Source: Protofrankia sp. CiP1_Cm_nod1
Lineage (GTDB): Bacteria; Actinomycetota; Actinomycetes; Frankiales; Frankiaceae
Length of the DNA: 46,348 nt
Direction of reading: 5' to 3'
Assembly: GCF_920888515.1 (NCBI RefSeq)
Contig: NZ_CAKKTM010000250.1
Location: 1-46,348 of the forward strand
A model generated the notes under the pieces. The model was given only the letters and a program-made list of their open reading frames with translations. It was not told the origin of the DNA and did no database searches. The translations under genes were made by a program, and so were the position numbers. Positions 8,881-17,263 of the stretch are shown in pieces; position 1 is the stretch's first letter, and each line of letters opens with the position of its first letter.

Positions 8881-9083
8881 GACGACAACATTGCCGGTCG
8901 TCCGCGGACGACCGGCGGCAACAGAGTGAACATACGGTTACGTACAGCCAGGCGACTGGATGACGGCGCCCGGCGTCCAGGCTCGCCGTCACGCCCGTCC
9001 GCCGCATTGCCGCGTAAACCCGACAACGGCAGGGTCCTGCCGTCGAACGCGCCGCCCTCGTCGCGGGCGCCCGTCTGCGTCCG

Positions 9084-9854
9084 TCAGCGTCGGCTGAGCC
9101 CTGCCGGCGGCCAGGGCCCGGCCGCGCCGTCGAAGGCCACCACGAAATCCGCCGCCTCGTCCGGTGCTCCGTCGAGAGCGATACCGGCGCGGGCGGCCAA
9201 CGCGACCGCCGCCAGCCCGGAATGGACCTCAAGCTTGCCGAGCAGGTTCTGGACGTGGGTGCGCACGGTGTTCGAGGACAGGAACAGCTGGGCGGCGATG
9301 GCGCCGCGGTCGAGCCCGTTCACCATGCACTGCAGGATCTGCCGTTCGCGGCGGGTGAGGGTGGCGAGCTTCCGCTGCGCGGGGGACGGCTGCGCCGACC
9401 GTGCCAGCTCGGTGAGAACAGCCCCCAGCAGGGACGGCGGAAACCAGCTCTCACCGTCACGAATACCTCGTACCACGGATATCAGGTGGCGCAGGCCCAG
9501 CCGTTTCGGCACCCACGAACGTACTCCGGCGCGTACCGCGGCGGCGGCCAGACGTGGGTCGTCCAGATCGGTCACAACGATCGTCGGCAGCCGTTCGCAC
9601 AGCCGTCGCAGTCGCCTGGCGAGTTCGGCCGCGTCTTCACCGAGCAGTTCCACGTCAAGTAGAAGAATGTCCACCTGACGCATGTCCAGAATCCTGTTCG
9701 CCGTCTCCAGGCTGGGCACCGCGTCCAGCACCGTGAAATCGTTCTCGATACGTATGGCGGCGGCGATGACACTGCTGAAGGCACGCTGGGAATCGACGAT
9801 CAGTAGCCGGCTCGGTTGCATGCTGGACATGTACCGTCCGGGTGCTTCCAGCAC
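9084..9854 (-). CDS. NarL/LuxR-family response regulator (orphan)
   Basis: A 256-residue DNA-binding regulator. The receiver domain runs from about residue 15 (LLIVDSQRAF) to 135, with the phosphoacceptor Asp in DILLLDVELL, the Thr in IVVTDLDD and the Lys in WVPKRLG. The usual acidic pair after beta-1 is Asp-Ser rather than Asp-Asp. The C-terminal LuxR helix-turn-helix starts at LTRRERQILQCMVNG and contains SSNTVRTHVQNLLGKLEVHS. GTG 9854 gives the longest frame; ATG 9830 is equally plausible, since no ribosome binding site decides. No histidine kinase is nearby. It lies downstream of a second regulator of the same family in the same orientation. Confidence 0.85.
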   Translation of the reverse strand: MLEAPGRYMSSMQPSRLLIVDSQRAFSSVIAAAIRIENDFTVLDAVPSLETANRILDMRQVDILLLDVELLGEDAAELARRLRRLCERLPTIVVTDLDDPRLAAAAVRAGVRSWVPKRLGLRHLISVVRGIRDGESWFPPSLLGAVLTELARSAQPSPAQRKLATLTRRERQILQCMVNGLDRGAIAAQLFLSSNTVRTHVQNLLGKLEVHSGLAAVALAARAGIALDGAPDEAADFVVAFDGAAGPWPPAGLSRR

Positions 9855-9929
9855 ACCTCCGACGCACCTGCGATCAGCCCGGGAATCGCTCGCGGAAGGG
9901 CCGGCCGAAGGCGCGTCAATTGTGGAAGA

Positions 9930-9990
9930 AGCCCTGTCGTGGCAGGGGCCCCGGCAGGGCAGGAACCTCAGGATCCCTGTCGTGGGAGGG
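9930..9990. promoter_or_regulatory. Paired 16-nt direct repeats upstream of a regulator gene
   Basis: Two near-identical copies of CCCTGTCGTGGCAGGG-like sequence begin at 9930 and 9975, 45 nt apart. The first has an internal 5-bp inverted repeat (CCCTG/CAGGG). They lie in the gap between the two minus-strand regulator genes, about 80-140 nt upstream of the first regulator's start, a suitable place for an operator. Which protein would bind is unknown. Confidence 0.35.
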
Positions 9991-10018
9991 CCGGCCGGGG
10001 CCGCGAGGGAAAGCGGGG

Positions 10019-10657
10019 TCAGCCGGCGCGGTCCAGCAGGCCGGACCTGGCCGCCAGCGCGGCGGCTTCCAGCCGGCTGTGTACGCCGAGTTTGGTCAGC
10101 ACGTTCTGGATGTGCGAGCGTGCCGTGTTCACCGTGATACCGAGATCCGCCGCGAGAACGGCGGTGCTCTGCCCCCGCCCGAGCCGGACGAGCACGTCCC
10201 GCTCCCGGCTGGTCAGCAGGGTGTCAACGGTGGCCGGCGCGCCGGAGCGGCGGGGGGTGCGCGCACCTCGCACGACGGCGCACACGTTGGTCATCGTCTT
10301 TCCACGGCCGACGCGTTCCGCGATCGCGATGACCCGTTCGATGTCCTGCGTCTTGGACGCCATCCCGCCGGCACCGGCCCGGATGGCGGCACTGATCGCC
10401 GCGACGTCGGTGGAGCCGGTGAGCAGCAGCAGATTCGTCACCGGTGCCAGGCCGGCGAGGGAACGAATCAGATCCAGGCCGTCGCCGTCCGGGAAACCGA
10501 GGTCGATCATCCCCAGGTCGGGCCGGTGACATCGGATCGCGTTCTCGGCGTCGGCGGCGGTGAACGCCACCGCGCACACCGTCCAGCCGCGCGCGGTCAG
10601 CATCGTCGCCATACCTTCGACGAACATGCGATGGCCGTCGCAGAGAACCACCCTCAC
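10019..10657 (-). CDS. NarL/LuxR-family response regulator (orphan)
   Basis: A 212-residue response regulator. The receiver starts at VRVVLCDGHRMF, has the phosphoacceptor Asp in GMIDLGFPDGDG, Thr/Ser in LLLTGS and Lys in MASKTQD. The acidic pair is reduced to Asp-Gly. The LuxR DNA-binding domain begins at LTSRERDVLVRLGRG and includes TVNTARSHIQNVLTKLGVHS. GTG 10657 was chosen because it begins exactly at receiver beta-1 and overlaps the stop of a small upstream frame in a GTGA. An in-frame TTG at 10744 would add 29 residues without homology. No sensor kinase is adjacent. Confidence 0.85.
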   Translation of the reverse strand: MRVVLCDGHRMFVEGMATMLTARGWTVCAVAFTAADAENAIRCHRPDLGMIDLGFPDGDGLDLIRSLAGLAPVTNLLLLTGSTDVAAISAAIRAGAGGMASKTQDIERVIAIAERVGRGKTMTNVCAVVRGARTPRRSGAPATVDTLLTSRERDVLVRLGRGQSTAVLAADLGITVNTARSHIQNVLTKLGVHSRLEAAALAARSGLLDRAG

Positions 10658-10704
10658 GACACGCCCCGACGGATACCGCGGGCCGTGTCGGTCGGCGCCA
10701 TCAT
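10654..10704 (-). CDS. Possible 16-codon leader ORF overlapping the regulator start
   Basis: ATG-ATG at 10704/10701 is preceded by a good Shine-Dalgarno (GGGGGAAG). The frame encodes MMAPTDTARGIRRGVS and stops at TGA 10654-10656, overlapping GTG 10657 of the regulator. The arrangement suggests translational coupling. The peptide has no recognisable function. Whether it is translated, or whether the regulator instead starts further upstream, cannot be settled from sequence. Confidence 0.35.
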   Translation of the reverse strand: MMAPTDTARGIRRGVS

Positions 10705-10851
10705 AAACTTCCCCCAATACTCGCGAAATCTCTTCGCCCGACAACCGTGTCCTCGCTCGACAACGAGGACCACTGACTCGTACCCGGCCACCGCGGCGGT
10801 ATGCCGTATGCGCTCCGCGACACAGCGCGCGGCCCGGCCGGGACCGCCTTC

Positions 10852-11303
10852 AGTAGCGCAGAATCAGCCGGTTGTCGGGCTTGAGAATTATCTTTCCTCT
10901 TGTGGTGTCCGGTATGGGCACCCCGGTGGGGAACACGAGCAGTTCGGGATCGGCGGTACGGGCCCCGGTCCCAGACGTCGATCTGGCCGATGACGCGGGC
11001 GGCGAGCTGGCGGCCGTCGGGGCCGTGGCCGATGGCGCCGAGCTGCCAGCGTCCCGGCGTGGCTGTCCGGCGGATGGTGAGGTAAGCCAGTGAGCCGCCC
11101 TCGACCAGAGCGGGGCTGCGGGACGCGACCGCCGGTGTGCACAGCCCGGACGCGGCCGCCCGCTGGTCGGCCTCGATGCGGACCGTGCCGTCATCGGCAG
11201 CCAGGAGGTTGCTGCCGGCCCCGATGACCCTTGGCGCACTCCCCGCGCGACCGGCGGCGGCGACGAGTTCGGGAAAGTCGCCAGGGTCGTCGAGGACGGC
11301 CAC
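10852..11303 (-). pseudogene. Frameshifted remnant of an FxLD-type methyltransferase C-terminal domain
   Basis: Two minus-strand frames each carry part of one protein. One contains GLCTPAVASRSPALVEGGSLAYLTIRR and continues through GAIGHGPDGRQLAARVIGQIDVWDRG. The next frame continues with TADPELLVFPTGVPIPDTTR and ends ILKPDNRLILRY-stop near 10852. Together these resemble the C-terminal region of the isoaspartyl-methyltransferase-like proteins of FxLD lanthipeptide systems (SLAYLT, HGP, WDR, a P-x-GTP-like block and a final basic beta strand). The frames join near 10962-10975, indicating a one-base frameshift. No intact methyltransferase core or precursor peptide is nearby, so this is a decayed fragment. 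Confidence 0.55.
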
Positions 11304-11829
11304 TTCCTGGGCGGGGCCACCGAGGGCGCAGCGTGGTCAGCGAGGCGAGTGGGACGTTCGTGGCCAGCCACATGAACGGGGTCTCCTCGTGCCCTCTGTG
11401 CGTGCCCTCCAGCGCCACCAGGCTACGCGTGGATGCGGCCGCGACCCTGTCGGCGGCCTCGATGGCCTGGCTCGCCGTCGACGCGGCGAGTGCGGTGCGC
11501 AGCTCGGCGAGGCGGGTGCGGACGCGGCCGGAGTCTTGTCCGGCGGTCAAAGCGAGTGCCTGATCGGTGGCCTGGACCGCGCCATCTGGCTGGCGGGTGA
11601 GCAGCATGGCCTGGGCGAGGGATACCCCGTGCAGCAGGCGGTTGCGCGGCTGGCTGTGCCCGAACAGGCGCAGTCCATCGTCCAACAGCGGGATGGCCTG
11701 CTCCGGCCGTCCCGCCTCCAGCCAGGAGCGGCCAGCGTCGGCGACCCCGGGGTACACCACCCCTGGATCGGTCGGCGCCGGACTACTGGTCGAACTTGCC
11801 GTCGCGGATCGGCATACGGGCGGAATCAT
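11304..11829 (-). pseudogene. Truncated TPR-regulator C-terminus joined to methyltransferase-like debris
   Basis: A minus-strand frame shows the tetratricopeptide tail typical of actinobacterial XRE/TPR regulators: AGRSWLEAGRPEQAIPLLDDGLRLFG, QPRNRLLHGVSLAQAMLLTRQPDGA and RVRTRLAELRTALAA. There is no N-terminal helix-turn-helix or start with a ribosome binding site. After the TPR part it runs into ETPFMWLATNVPLASLT, which looks like part of the methyltransferase-like protein downstream, and then loses coding character. It seems to be two broken genes fused by deletion. Confidence 0.5.
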
Positions 11830-12155
11830 CGGCGACTGCCACTGGCGGTGGCCGCGCTGGCGCGGCGCGGCATGTATCCGTCGGGTACGGCAGGGGAATC
11901 ATCCGGGATTTGGTGGGCATCACCATCGGTACCGGGATTCCATGCGCATCCGGACATATCCCGACGAACGGTGAGCGACATGATTCCCGCGGTCGCGGCA
12001 CGGATGGTCCGCGCTGACTCCATGTGTTTCGCCGGACTGTCGGCGTGATGATACCGATGTGTGCGTCCATACGTCGTTGTTCGGATTTGGGTGTACCGGG
12101 AGGAAGCTGTTAGGGTGCCTCCGCCCGGGGGGGTTCGTTCCCGTGAGGAAGTAGT
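11830..12155. other. Intergenic region before the polysaccharide locus
   Basis: About 325 nt between the pseudogene remnants and the lipoprotein gene. It is less GC-rich than the surroundings, for example near 12030-12080, and should contain the promoter of the plus-strand polysaccharide genes. GAGGAAG at about 12144-12150 is the ribosome binding site for GTG 12156. No RNA gene seen. Confidence 0.4.
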
Positions 12156-13274
12156 GTGCCCAGAAATCACCTGCCCGCGCCGTTGTCCGGTCCGTTCGAA
12201 ATATCCGGATCGTCCACTCCGTCCGGCCCGGATGTTCCCCGCGGTCCGCGATCCCGGGCCCGGCACCGAGCTGCCGTGTTGCTGTCGGCTCTGCTGGCGC
12301 TGGTGGCGGGCGCCGGTCTCCAGGCCTGCCAGGAGCCGCGGCCGCCGGCGCCCACCCCGCCGCCCCCCTCGGCCGGCGCACCGGCGCCAGCGCTCTACGC
12401 GCCGACGAGCCCGTGGAACACCCCGGTCCCAGGGGACGCGCAGGCCGACGCGCACTCGGCCACGATGCTGCACACGGTCGTCGAGGCCGCGCGATCACGA
12501 AGCTTCGTGATCGCGGTCGGGGAGTGGTCGAGGCCGCTGTACCACGCCGACGCGGCCACCCCACGACACACCGTCACACTGACCGCCCCGTGGGCACCGG
12601 CGTCGACGATCTCCGACGTCCCGATCCCCGCGAACGCCGTCCCCGACCCGGCCGGCGACGGCCACATGGTGATCGTCGACCGTGCGACCGGGTGCGAGTA
12701 CGACTTCTGGCAGGCGGTGCGGGGCGCCGACGGCGGATGGTCGGCGTCCTGGGCGAACGCGACCTCCACGGCCGGGCCGGGCTGGTACCCCCGCGGCCTG
12801 TCGGCGACCGGTTCGGGCGCGGCCGGTGCCGCGGGGGTGATCCGCCCCGAGGAGCTACGGGACGGCGAGATCCGGCACGCCCTGTTCTTCGCCTATCCGG
12901 ACACGAGAGCCGGCGCCCCCGTCCTGCCGGCCACCGAGGGCGACGGGCGGAGCACGAATGCCGGCGCGATCCCCGAGGGTGCGCGCCTCCAGCTCGACCC
13001 GGGCGTGGACCTCTCCGCCCTCGGCCTCAACCCGTACGAAACGATCGTTGCTCGCGCGCTCCAGCGGTACGGGATGATCCTCGGCGACACGGGCGGCGGC
13101 GTCGGTCTCGTCGCGCAGAACCCGCTGTCGACCACGGTGCCCTACCCCTGGGGGGACCAGACGTACGTCGACCTGCCGCCCAGCCTGCTCACCCACATGC
13201 GGGTCCTCGCCCTCGGCCAGCCGCACGACAACACCGCCTCCCTCGAGCCCACCCCCTGCGCGACCCTGCGCTAG
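12156..13274 (+). CDS. Secreted lipoprotein-like hypothetical protein of the polysaccharide locus
   Basis: A 372-residue exported protein. A long basic N-terminus precedes a hydrophobic core at about residues 42-56 ending LQAC, a lipobox-like site, followed by a Pro-rich linker. The mature domain (about residues 75-372) contains SPWNTPV, GDGHMVIVDRATGCEYDFWQA, a Gly-rich GWYPRGLSATGSGAAGAAG, RPEELRDGEIRHALFFAYP and RYGMILGDTGGGVGLVAQNP. I do not recognise a named family or catalytic residues. Its position before a methyltransferase and glycosyltransferases suggests a role at the cell surface, perhaps binding or trimming the glycan. GTG 12156 has GAGGAAG upstream. Confidence 0.8.
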   Translation: MPRNHLPAPLSGPFEISGSSTPSGPDVPRGPRSRARHRAAVLLSALLALVAGAGLQACQEPRPPAPTPPPPSAGAPAPALYAPTSPWNTPVPGDAQADAHSATMLHTVVEAARSRSFVIAVGEWSRPLYHADAATPRHTVTLTAPWAPASTISDVPIPANAVPDPAGDGHMVIVDRATGCEYDFWQAVRGADGGWSASWANATSTAGPGWYPRGLSATGSGAAGAAGVIRPEELRDGEIRHALFFAYPDTRAGAPVLPATEGDGRSTNAGAIPEGARLQLDPGVDLSALGLNPYETIVARALQRYGMILGDTGGGVGLVAQNPLSTTVPYPWGDQTYVDLPPSLLTHMRVLALGQPHDNTASLEPTPCATLR

Positions 13275-13373
13275 ATCACGAGTCAGCGCGCAGTCACGTC
13301 ACGTCCTGTGACCAAACGTCGACGATGGGGCCGGACCTGGTTACTTCACGCGTACGGGGGCAGAGGAGCGGAC

Positions 13374-14231
13374 ATGGACCGAGCGAGCCTCCTCCGCGAC
13401 AGCATCGGCTGGGACGTGACGAACTGGTCGAGATGCCTGTCCTTCTGGGAGGAGCACAGCAGGTTCCGGGGAAACAGCAGGTTCCGGGACGACGGCGGAT
13501 TCCGGGGGAAAAATGGCGGGGCAGACGCGGCCACCCCCAGCGTCCTCGAGATCGGTTTCGGTGGGACGCATGGTGGCCTCTCGCTGTGGCTGGCCACGAA
13601 GGGATTCCAGGTCGTGTGCTCCGGCCTTCAGGAGCCGTCGCCGGCCGCCCGGCGGCTGCACGCCGAGTACGGCGTCGGCGACGCGGTCACCTACGAGCGG
13701 ATCGACGTGCTGAACCTCCCGTACACGGCCGCCTTCGACGTCGTCGCCTTCAAGTCCCTGCTGCCGGGAATGACCACCGGCGGTGACAGCTGGCCCGTCC
13801 CGCAGCGGAAGGCGGTCGCGAACATGTACCGGGCGCTGAAACCCGGCGGCGAGCTGTGGTTCGCGGAGAACGCGGCGGGGACGAGAATCCACGGTTTCTT
13901 CCGCACCCATTTCGGCTGGGGCCGGAAGGGATGCAGTTATCTGTCGGCCGAGGATGCCGTCGGGCTGTTGTCCGCGTTCGGGACGGTCGACTACACGACG
14001 CTGGGGATACTCGGTGGATTCGGCCGTTCCGAACGGCAGCGGCGGGCGCTCGGCACCGTCGACCGGGCCCTGTGCGAACGGGTCACCCCGCGGAACTGGC
14101 GGTACATCATCGCCGGTGTCGCCCGCGGGGATATCCAGGGGGAAACCGGATGGCACGCCGAGCACGAACGTCCCGGGAAAGAGCCTCCCAAGGTCGGCAC
14201 GCCGGACGTGGCAGCTCGCCCGGCACCCTGA
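13374..14231 (+). CDS. SAM-dependent methyltransferase
   Basis: A 285-residue class I methyltransferase. Motif I is VLEIGFGGTHGG, a post-II acidic region lies around VTYERIDVLNLPY, and AFDVVAFKSLLPG and NMYRALKPGGELWFAENAAG are typical of the fold. The substrate is unknown; the locus suggests a sugar or glycan. ATG 13374 was chosen because AGAGGAGCGGAC precedes it; a GTG at 13308 is possible but poorly placed. Near the N-terminus three 18-bp units encode HSRFRG/NSRFRD/DGGFRG, an insertion before motif I. The Lys/Pro-rich C-terminal tail is variable. The next gene begins one base after the stop. Confidence 0.85.
   Translation: MDRASLLRDSIGWDVTNWSRCLSFWEEHSRFRGNSRFRDDGGFRGKNGGADAATPSVLEIGFGGTHGGLSLWLATKGFQVVCSGLQEPSPAARRLHAEYGVGDAVTYERIDVLNLPYTAAFDVVAFKSLLPGMTTGGDSWPVPQRKAVANMYRALKPGGELWFAENAAGTRIHGFFRTHFGWGRKGCSYLSAEDAVGLLSAFGTVDYTTLGILGGFGRSERQRRALGTVDRALCERVTPRNWRYIIAGVARGDIQGETGWHAEHERPGKEPPKVGTPDVAARPAP
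13455..13508 (+). repeat. 3 x 18 bp in-frame repeat in the methyltransferase gene
   Basis: Three 18-bp units, the first two nearly identical and the third diverged, encode Ser-Arg-Phe-Arg-type hexapeptides upstream of the SAM-binding motif. The period keeps the frame. Confidence 0.8.
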
Positions 14232-14232
14232 C

Positions 14233-15492
14233 ATGGCGGCCGAGAATGCCGGGACGGAGGGCGCCGTGCCACCGGCCGGCCAGCGTGACATCACGGTCTG
14301 GAACACCCCGGACGGGAACACCCTGGCCCGAAGAACAGCCGACCAGGAAACGGCAGACCAGGAGACAGCAAACCGAGAGGAAACAGACCGGGAAACGACG
14401 GACCAGGAAATGACAGAGCGGGAAACGATAGACGTCATCATCTCGACATATGACGAGGAACGCTACGTCGGGTGCTGCCTGGACGCAGTGCTGGCGCAGG
14501 ACTATCCGGCGGAACTGGTGCGGGTCTGGCTGGTCGACGGCGGCTCCCGGGACCGCACCGTCGCGATCGCGGCCGAACGGGCGGCCACCGACCGGCGCCT
14601 GAGCGTGATAGCCGACGGGCGGCGCCGCAACCTGCCCGCGGCGTTGAACCTCGCCATCAGCCTCTCCGGCAACGGCCTGGTCGCGAAGGTGGATGCGCAC
14701 GGCTACCCGGAGCGTGACTTCCTGCGCCGTGCTGTCGCCGTGCTGCGGGACGGCCCGCCCGACGTCGCCTGTGTGGGCGGACGGCCGCGGCAGCACGGCG
14801 ACACCCGGTTCGGCGCGGCGGCCGCACTCGCCCGCACGTGCCGTTTCGGTGTCGGGGGCAGCGAATACGCGGGCCGGGCGGAACACGCGTTCGTCGACAC
14901 CGTCCAGTGCGGGATCTACCGGCGGGCGGCGCTCGAACGTGTCGGCCTTTTCGACCCCGACATGGTCTGCGGCGAGGACGAGGAGCTGAACTGGCGGCTG
15001 CGGCGGGCCGGCTACCGCATAGTGCTCGACACCTCGATCGGGTTCCACTATCTGGCTCGGCCCTCCTGGCGGGCCGCGTTCGGCCAGTACTACGGATATG
15101 GCCGGGCCCGGGTACGGGTGTGCCGGGCACACCACGGCATGCTCCGGCCCCGGCATCTGGCGCCGGCGTCCTTCCTGCTCGCACTTGTGGGGCTGGCGGG
15201 AGCGTCGGTCTTTGCGTCCAGAACGCATCGGGCGGTCCTTGCCGCCAGGGCGCGGACGGCCCTCACCGTTGGTGCGCTGGCATATCCCGCCGCCGCGTCG
15301 CTGTCGGCGGCCACGGCGGTGAGACGCGCGCGCCGAGGCGGGCCCGTTCCCGGCATGACCGTCGCCGGGGGCCACCCGGACGGGTTTCCGGCGATGACAG
15401 CCAGGGTCGCGGCCTGTTTCGGGGCGCTGCACGCGGGCTACGCCCTCGGCACCCTGCGCGGGCTTCTCGACCGGCCACGGCGACACGGCTGA
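14233..15492 (+). CDS. Family 2 glycosyltransferase
   Basis: A 419-residue GT-A glycosyltransferase. The catalytic domain begins at about residue 60 (IDVIISTYDEERYVGCCLDAVLAQDYP), with LVDGGSRDRT, a VAKVDAHGYPE segment in place of the usual DxD region, and the acceptor motif VCGEDEELNWRLRRAGYRI; W-R-L follows the ED motif as in polymerising or chain-extending GT2 enzymes. The C-terminus carries two likely membrane helices (about 315-375). ATG 14233 gives an N-terminal extension containing exactly six 15-bp repeats (DQETA-like); ATG 14409 is an alternative start next to the catalytic domain. It probably adds a sugar to the lipid-linked glycan at the cytoplasmic face. Confidence 0.85.
   Translation: MAAENAGTEGAVPPAGQRDITVWNTPDGNTLARRTADQETADQETANREETDRETTDQEMTERETIDVIISTYDEERYVGCCLDAVLAQDYPAELVRVWLVDGGSRDRTVAIAAERAATDRRLSVIADGRRRNLPAALNLAISLSGNGLVAKVDAHGYPERDFLRRAVAVLRDGPPDVACVGGRPRQHGDTRFGAAAALARTCRFGVGGSEYAGRAEHAFVDTVQCGIYRRAALERVGLFDPDMVCGEDEELNWRLRRAGYRIVLDTSIGFHYLARPSWRAAFGQYYGYGRARVRVCRAHHGMLRPRHLAPASFLLALVGLAGASVFASRTHRAVLAARARTALTVGALAYPAAASLSAATAVRRARRGGPVPGMTVAGGHPDGFPAMTARVAACFGALHAGYALGTLRGLLDRPRRHG
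14341..14430 (+). repeat. 6 x 15 bp in-frame repeat in the GT2 gene
   Basis: Six consecutive 15-bp units span exactly 90 bp and encode DQETA, DQETA, NREET, DRETT, DQEMT and ERETI. The units have diverged by point changes but never in length. They form an acidic, probably helical or disordered extension just before the catalytic domain. Confidence 0.85.
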
Positions 15493-15515
15493 AACGGCTG
15501 AAACGAAAAAACGGG

Positions 15516-16901
15516 TCATCCGTCGCCGCGGAATGTGTTCACCGTCGCCGCCCGGGAGGGCACCAGCCGCGCTGAGAAGCGCAGGCCGACGCGCCCGAGC
15601 ACGCGCGCGTCACCCCATCGCGGGACAAGAATGCCCCAGCCCGTCCCCAACGCCCGCGCGAAGATGACCGCGACCGCGATCCCGCCGGCCGAATACGCCA
15701 GCACCGAGGCGACCGACGCTCCGACACCGCCGTGCCCGGGGATGAGCATGATGTCGAGCGCCACCGTGGCGGCGAACGCGATGCCCACCGCGGCGGTCTC
15801 CAGCAGCGGTTTCCCCCGCGCGGTCAGCGCGTTGCCCAGCAGCTTGAGCGCGACGACCCCGAACGCGCCCACCGTCAGAACGCGCAGCTGGACGACCGAG
15901 TCCTGGAACTCGGCGCCGAAGACGGTCACGCAGAGAAAAGGCGCGGCCAGGACCAGACCGGCGCCGACCAGAAACGTGATAAGGACCGCCACCCGGAACA
16001 CGGCCGCGGCCTGCGGGCCGGCATCGCCCCCATGGGAACGCACCAGGTCCGGGCGCTGCACGGCGGCCAGCGCCGTCGGCAGATAGAACAGCGCCTCGGC
16101 CCAGGCGACCGCCACGCTGTAGACACCCAGCTGGTGGGCACCGGCGATGGCGCCGACGAGCCACTGGTCGAGCTTGTAGTTGGCGAGCAGCATCGTCTGC
16201 CCGGCGTGCGCCTTCATCCCGAAGCCGAGCGACCGTCGCGCCAGGCGCAGGTCGGGGCGGCCGAACCCGGCCGCGCGGCGTCCCACATACCAGGCCATCA
16301 GCGCGGTGCCCAGCACCTGGCCGCCGATGCAGGCGGCGACCGCGACGGCGACGCTGAGCATGCCGAGGGCGGCGAGCAGGCCGTCGACGGTGACGTTCAC
16401 CAGCGGGGCGAGCAGGTACACCGCGTTCGCGAACCCGAAGGCGTAGTCGGCCTGTGCCAGGAACAGCAGGTAGACCTGCATGATCAACAGTGGGACCGAT
16501 GCGAGGACCAGCCAGCGCAGCCCGGCCGACGAATGCCCGCCGACCTGGGGGAAGAGCGCGATCAGGCCGCCGACCGCGCCGGCGGCGGCCGTCCCCAGCA
16601 GGAGGGCGAGCAGCACCGAGTTGGTCGCCAGCGCCGGCCGCAGCCCGGGTTCGGCCGAGGCGAAGTTGACGTTCGCCTGTTCCACGCCCAGCAGGGAGAG
16701 CTGGGAGACGACGTAGGCGATCACCGTGAGGAAGGCGACGTCGCCCCGGCCCGTGGCGCCCAGTGACCGCGCGACGATCAGGACGTTGGCGAGGGAGAGG
16801 ACGGCGACCGCAAGCTGTGTGCCCCAGGTCGCGAGCGCCGACGAGACGAAGCTGGGATGCCGGGGGCCGCCGTCGCCATCCCCCCGCCAAGGCGCGGCCA
16901 T
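15516..16901 (-). CDS. Polysaccharide flippase (Wzx/MATE-like)
   Basis: A 461-residue polytopic membrane protein of the MOP superfamily, with about 12-14 hydrophobic segments beginning at FVSSALATWGTQLAVAVLSLANVLIVARSLG. That opening, followed by TGRGDVAFLTVI, is typical of O-antigen and exopolysaccharide flippases. It would move lipid-linked oligosaccharide units across the cytoplasmic membrane. The gene is convergent with the GT2 gene (24 nt between stops) and divergent from the downstream GT4 gene. ATG 16901 begins the only good N-terminus. Confidence 0.9.
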   Translation of the reverse strand: MAAPWRGDGDGGPRHPSFVSSALATWGTQLAVAVLSLANVLIVARSLGATGRGDVAFLTVIAYVVSQLSLLGVEQANVNFASAEPGLRPALATNSVLLALLLGTAAAGAVGGLIALFPQVGGHSSAGLRWLVLASVPLLIMQVYLLFLAQADYAFGFANAVYLLAPLVNVTVDGLLAALGMLSVAVAVAACIGGQVLGTALMAWYVGRRAAGFGRPDLRLARRSLGFGMKAHAGQTMLLANYKLDQWLVGAIAGAHQLGVYSVAVAWAEALFYLPTALAAVQRPDLVRSHGGDAGPQAAAVFRVAVLITFLVGAGLVLAAPFLCVTVFGAEFQDSVVQLRVLTVGAFGVVALKLLGNALTARGKPLLETAAVGIAFAATVALDIMLIPGHGGVGASVASVLAYSAGGIAVAVIFARALGTGWGILVPRWGDARVLGRVGLRFSARLVPSRAATVNTFRGDG

Positions 16902-17263
16902 TCTCGGCAGCCTATATCCACTGTCCGCTGTCCGCCGCTCGCCGTCCGCTCACGGCCGTCCGCTCACGGCCGTCCGCTCACTACCGCGCGTTCTTCTTCG
17001 CGTCCTCCTGGCGCACCGGCCCGGGAGGCGACGGGCCAGCGGCTCTCGGCCCTGCCGCTGTCGTCCGTCGTCCCCGCCGTCCCCGCCGTTGCCGGCGCGC
17101 CAGGAGGACTGGCCCGCTGCCGGGAGCCGGACTACGCTGATGACTATCCGCTTAATGCCAATGATCAAAGGTGGCAATCTTGCCTCCTCTGGCCGTTCTT
17201 GTGCCGCTTTTTGGCATTCTTTGTCACCGAACACCGATCGGGATGACCGAATGATGACCGAAC
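16902..17263. promoter_or_regulatory. Divergent promoter region between flippase and GT4 genes
   Basis: This 362-nt gap lies between two divergently transcribed genes and must hold both promoters. It contains nearly three copies of a 14-bp unit (CGTCCGCTCACGGC) at 16943-16981. An inverted repeat TGCCA-N11-TGGCA lies at 17156-17176, in an unusually AT-rich stretch (17140-17250) close to the GT4 start. The inverted repeat is a candidate operator; the binding protein is unknown. Confidence 0.45.

Noticed and set aside
8434-9678. Plus-strand frame of 414 codons through the first response regulator
   Set aside because: It runs opposite a regulator with full receiver and LuxR motifs and has no protein features of its own.
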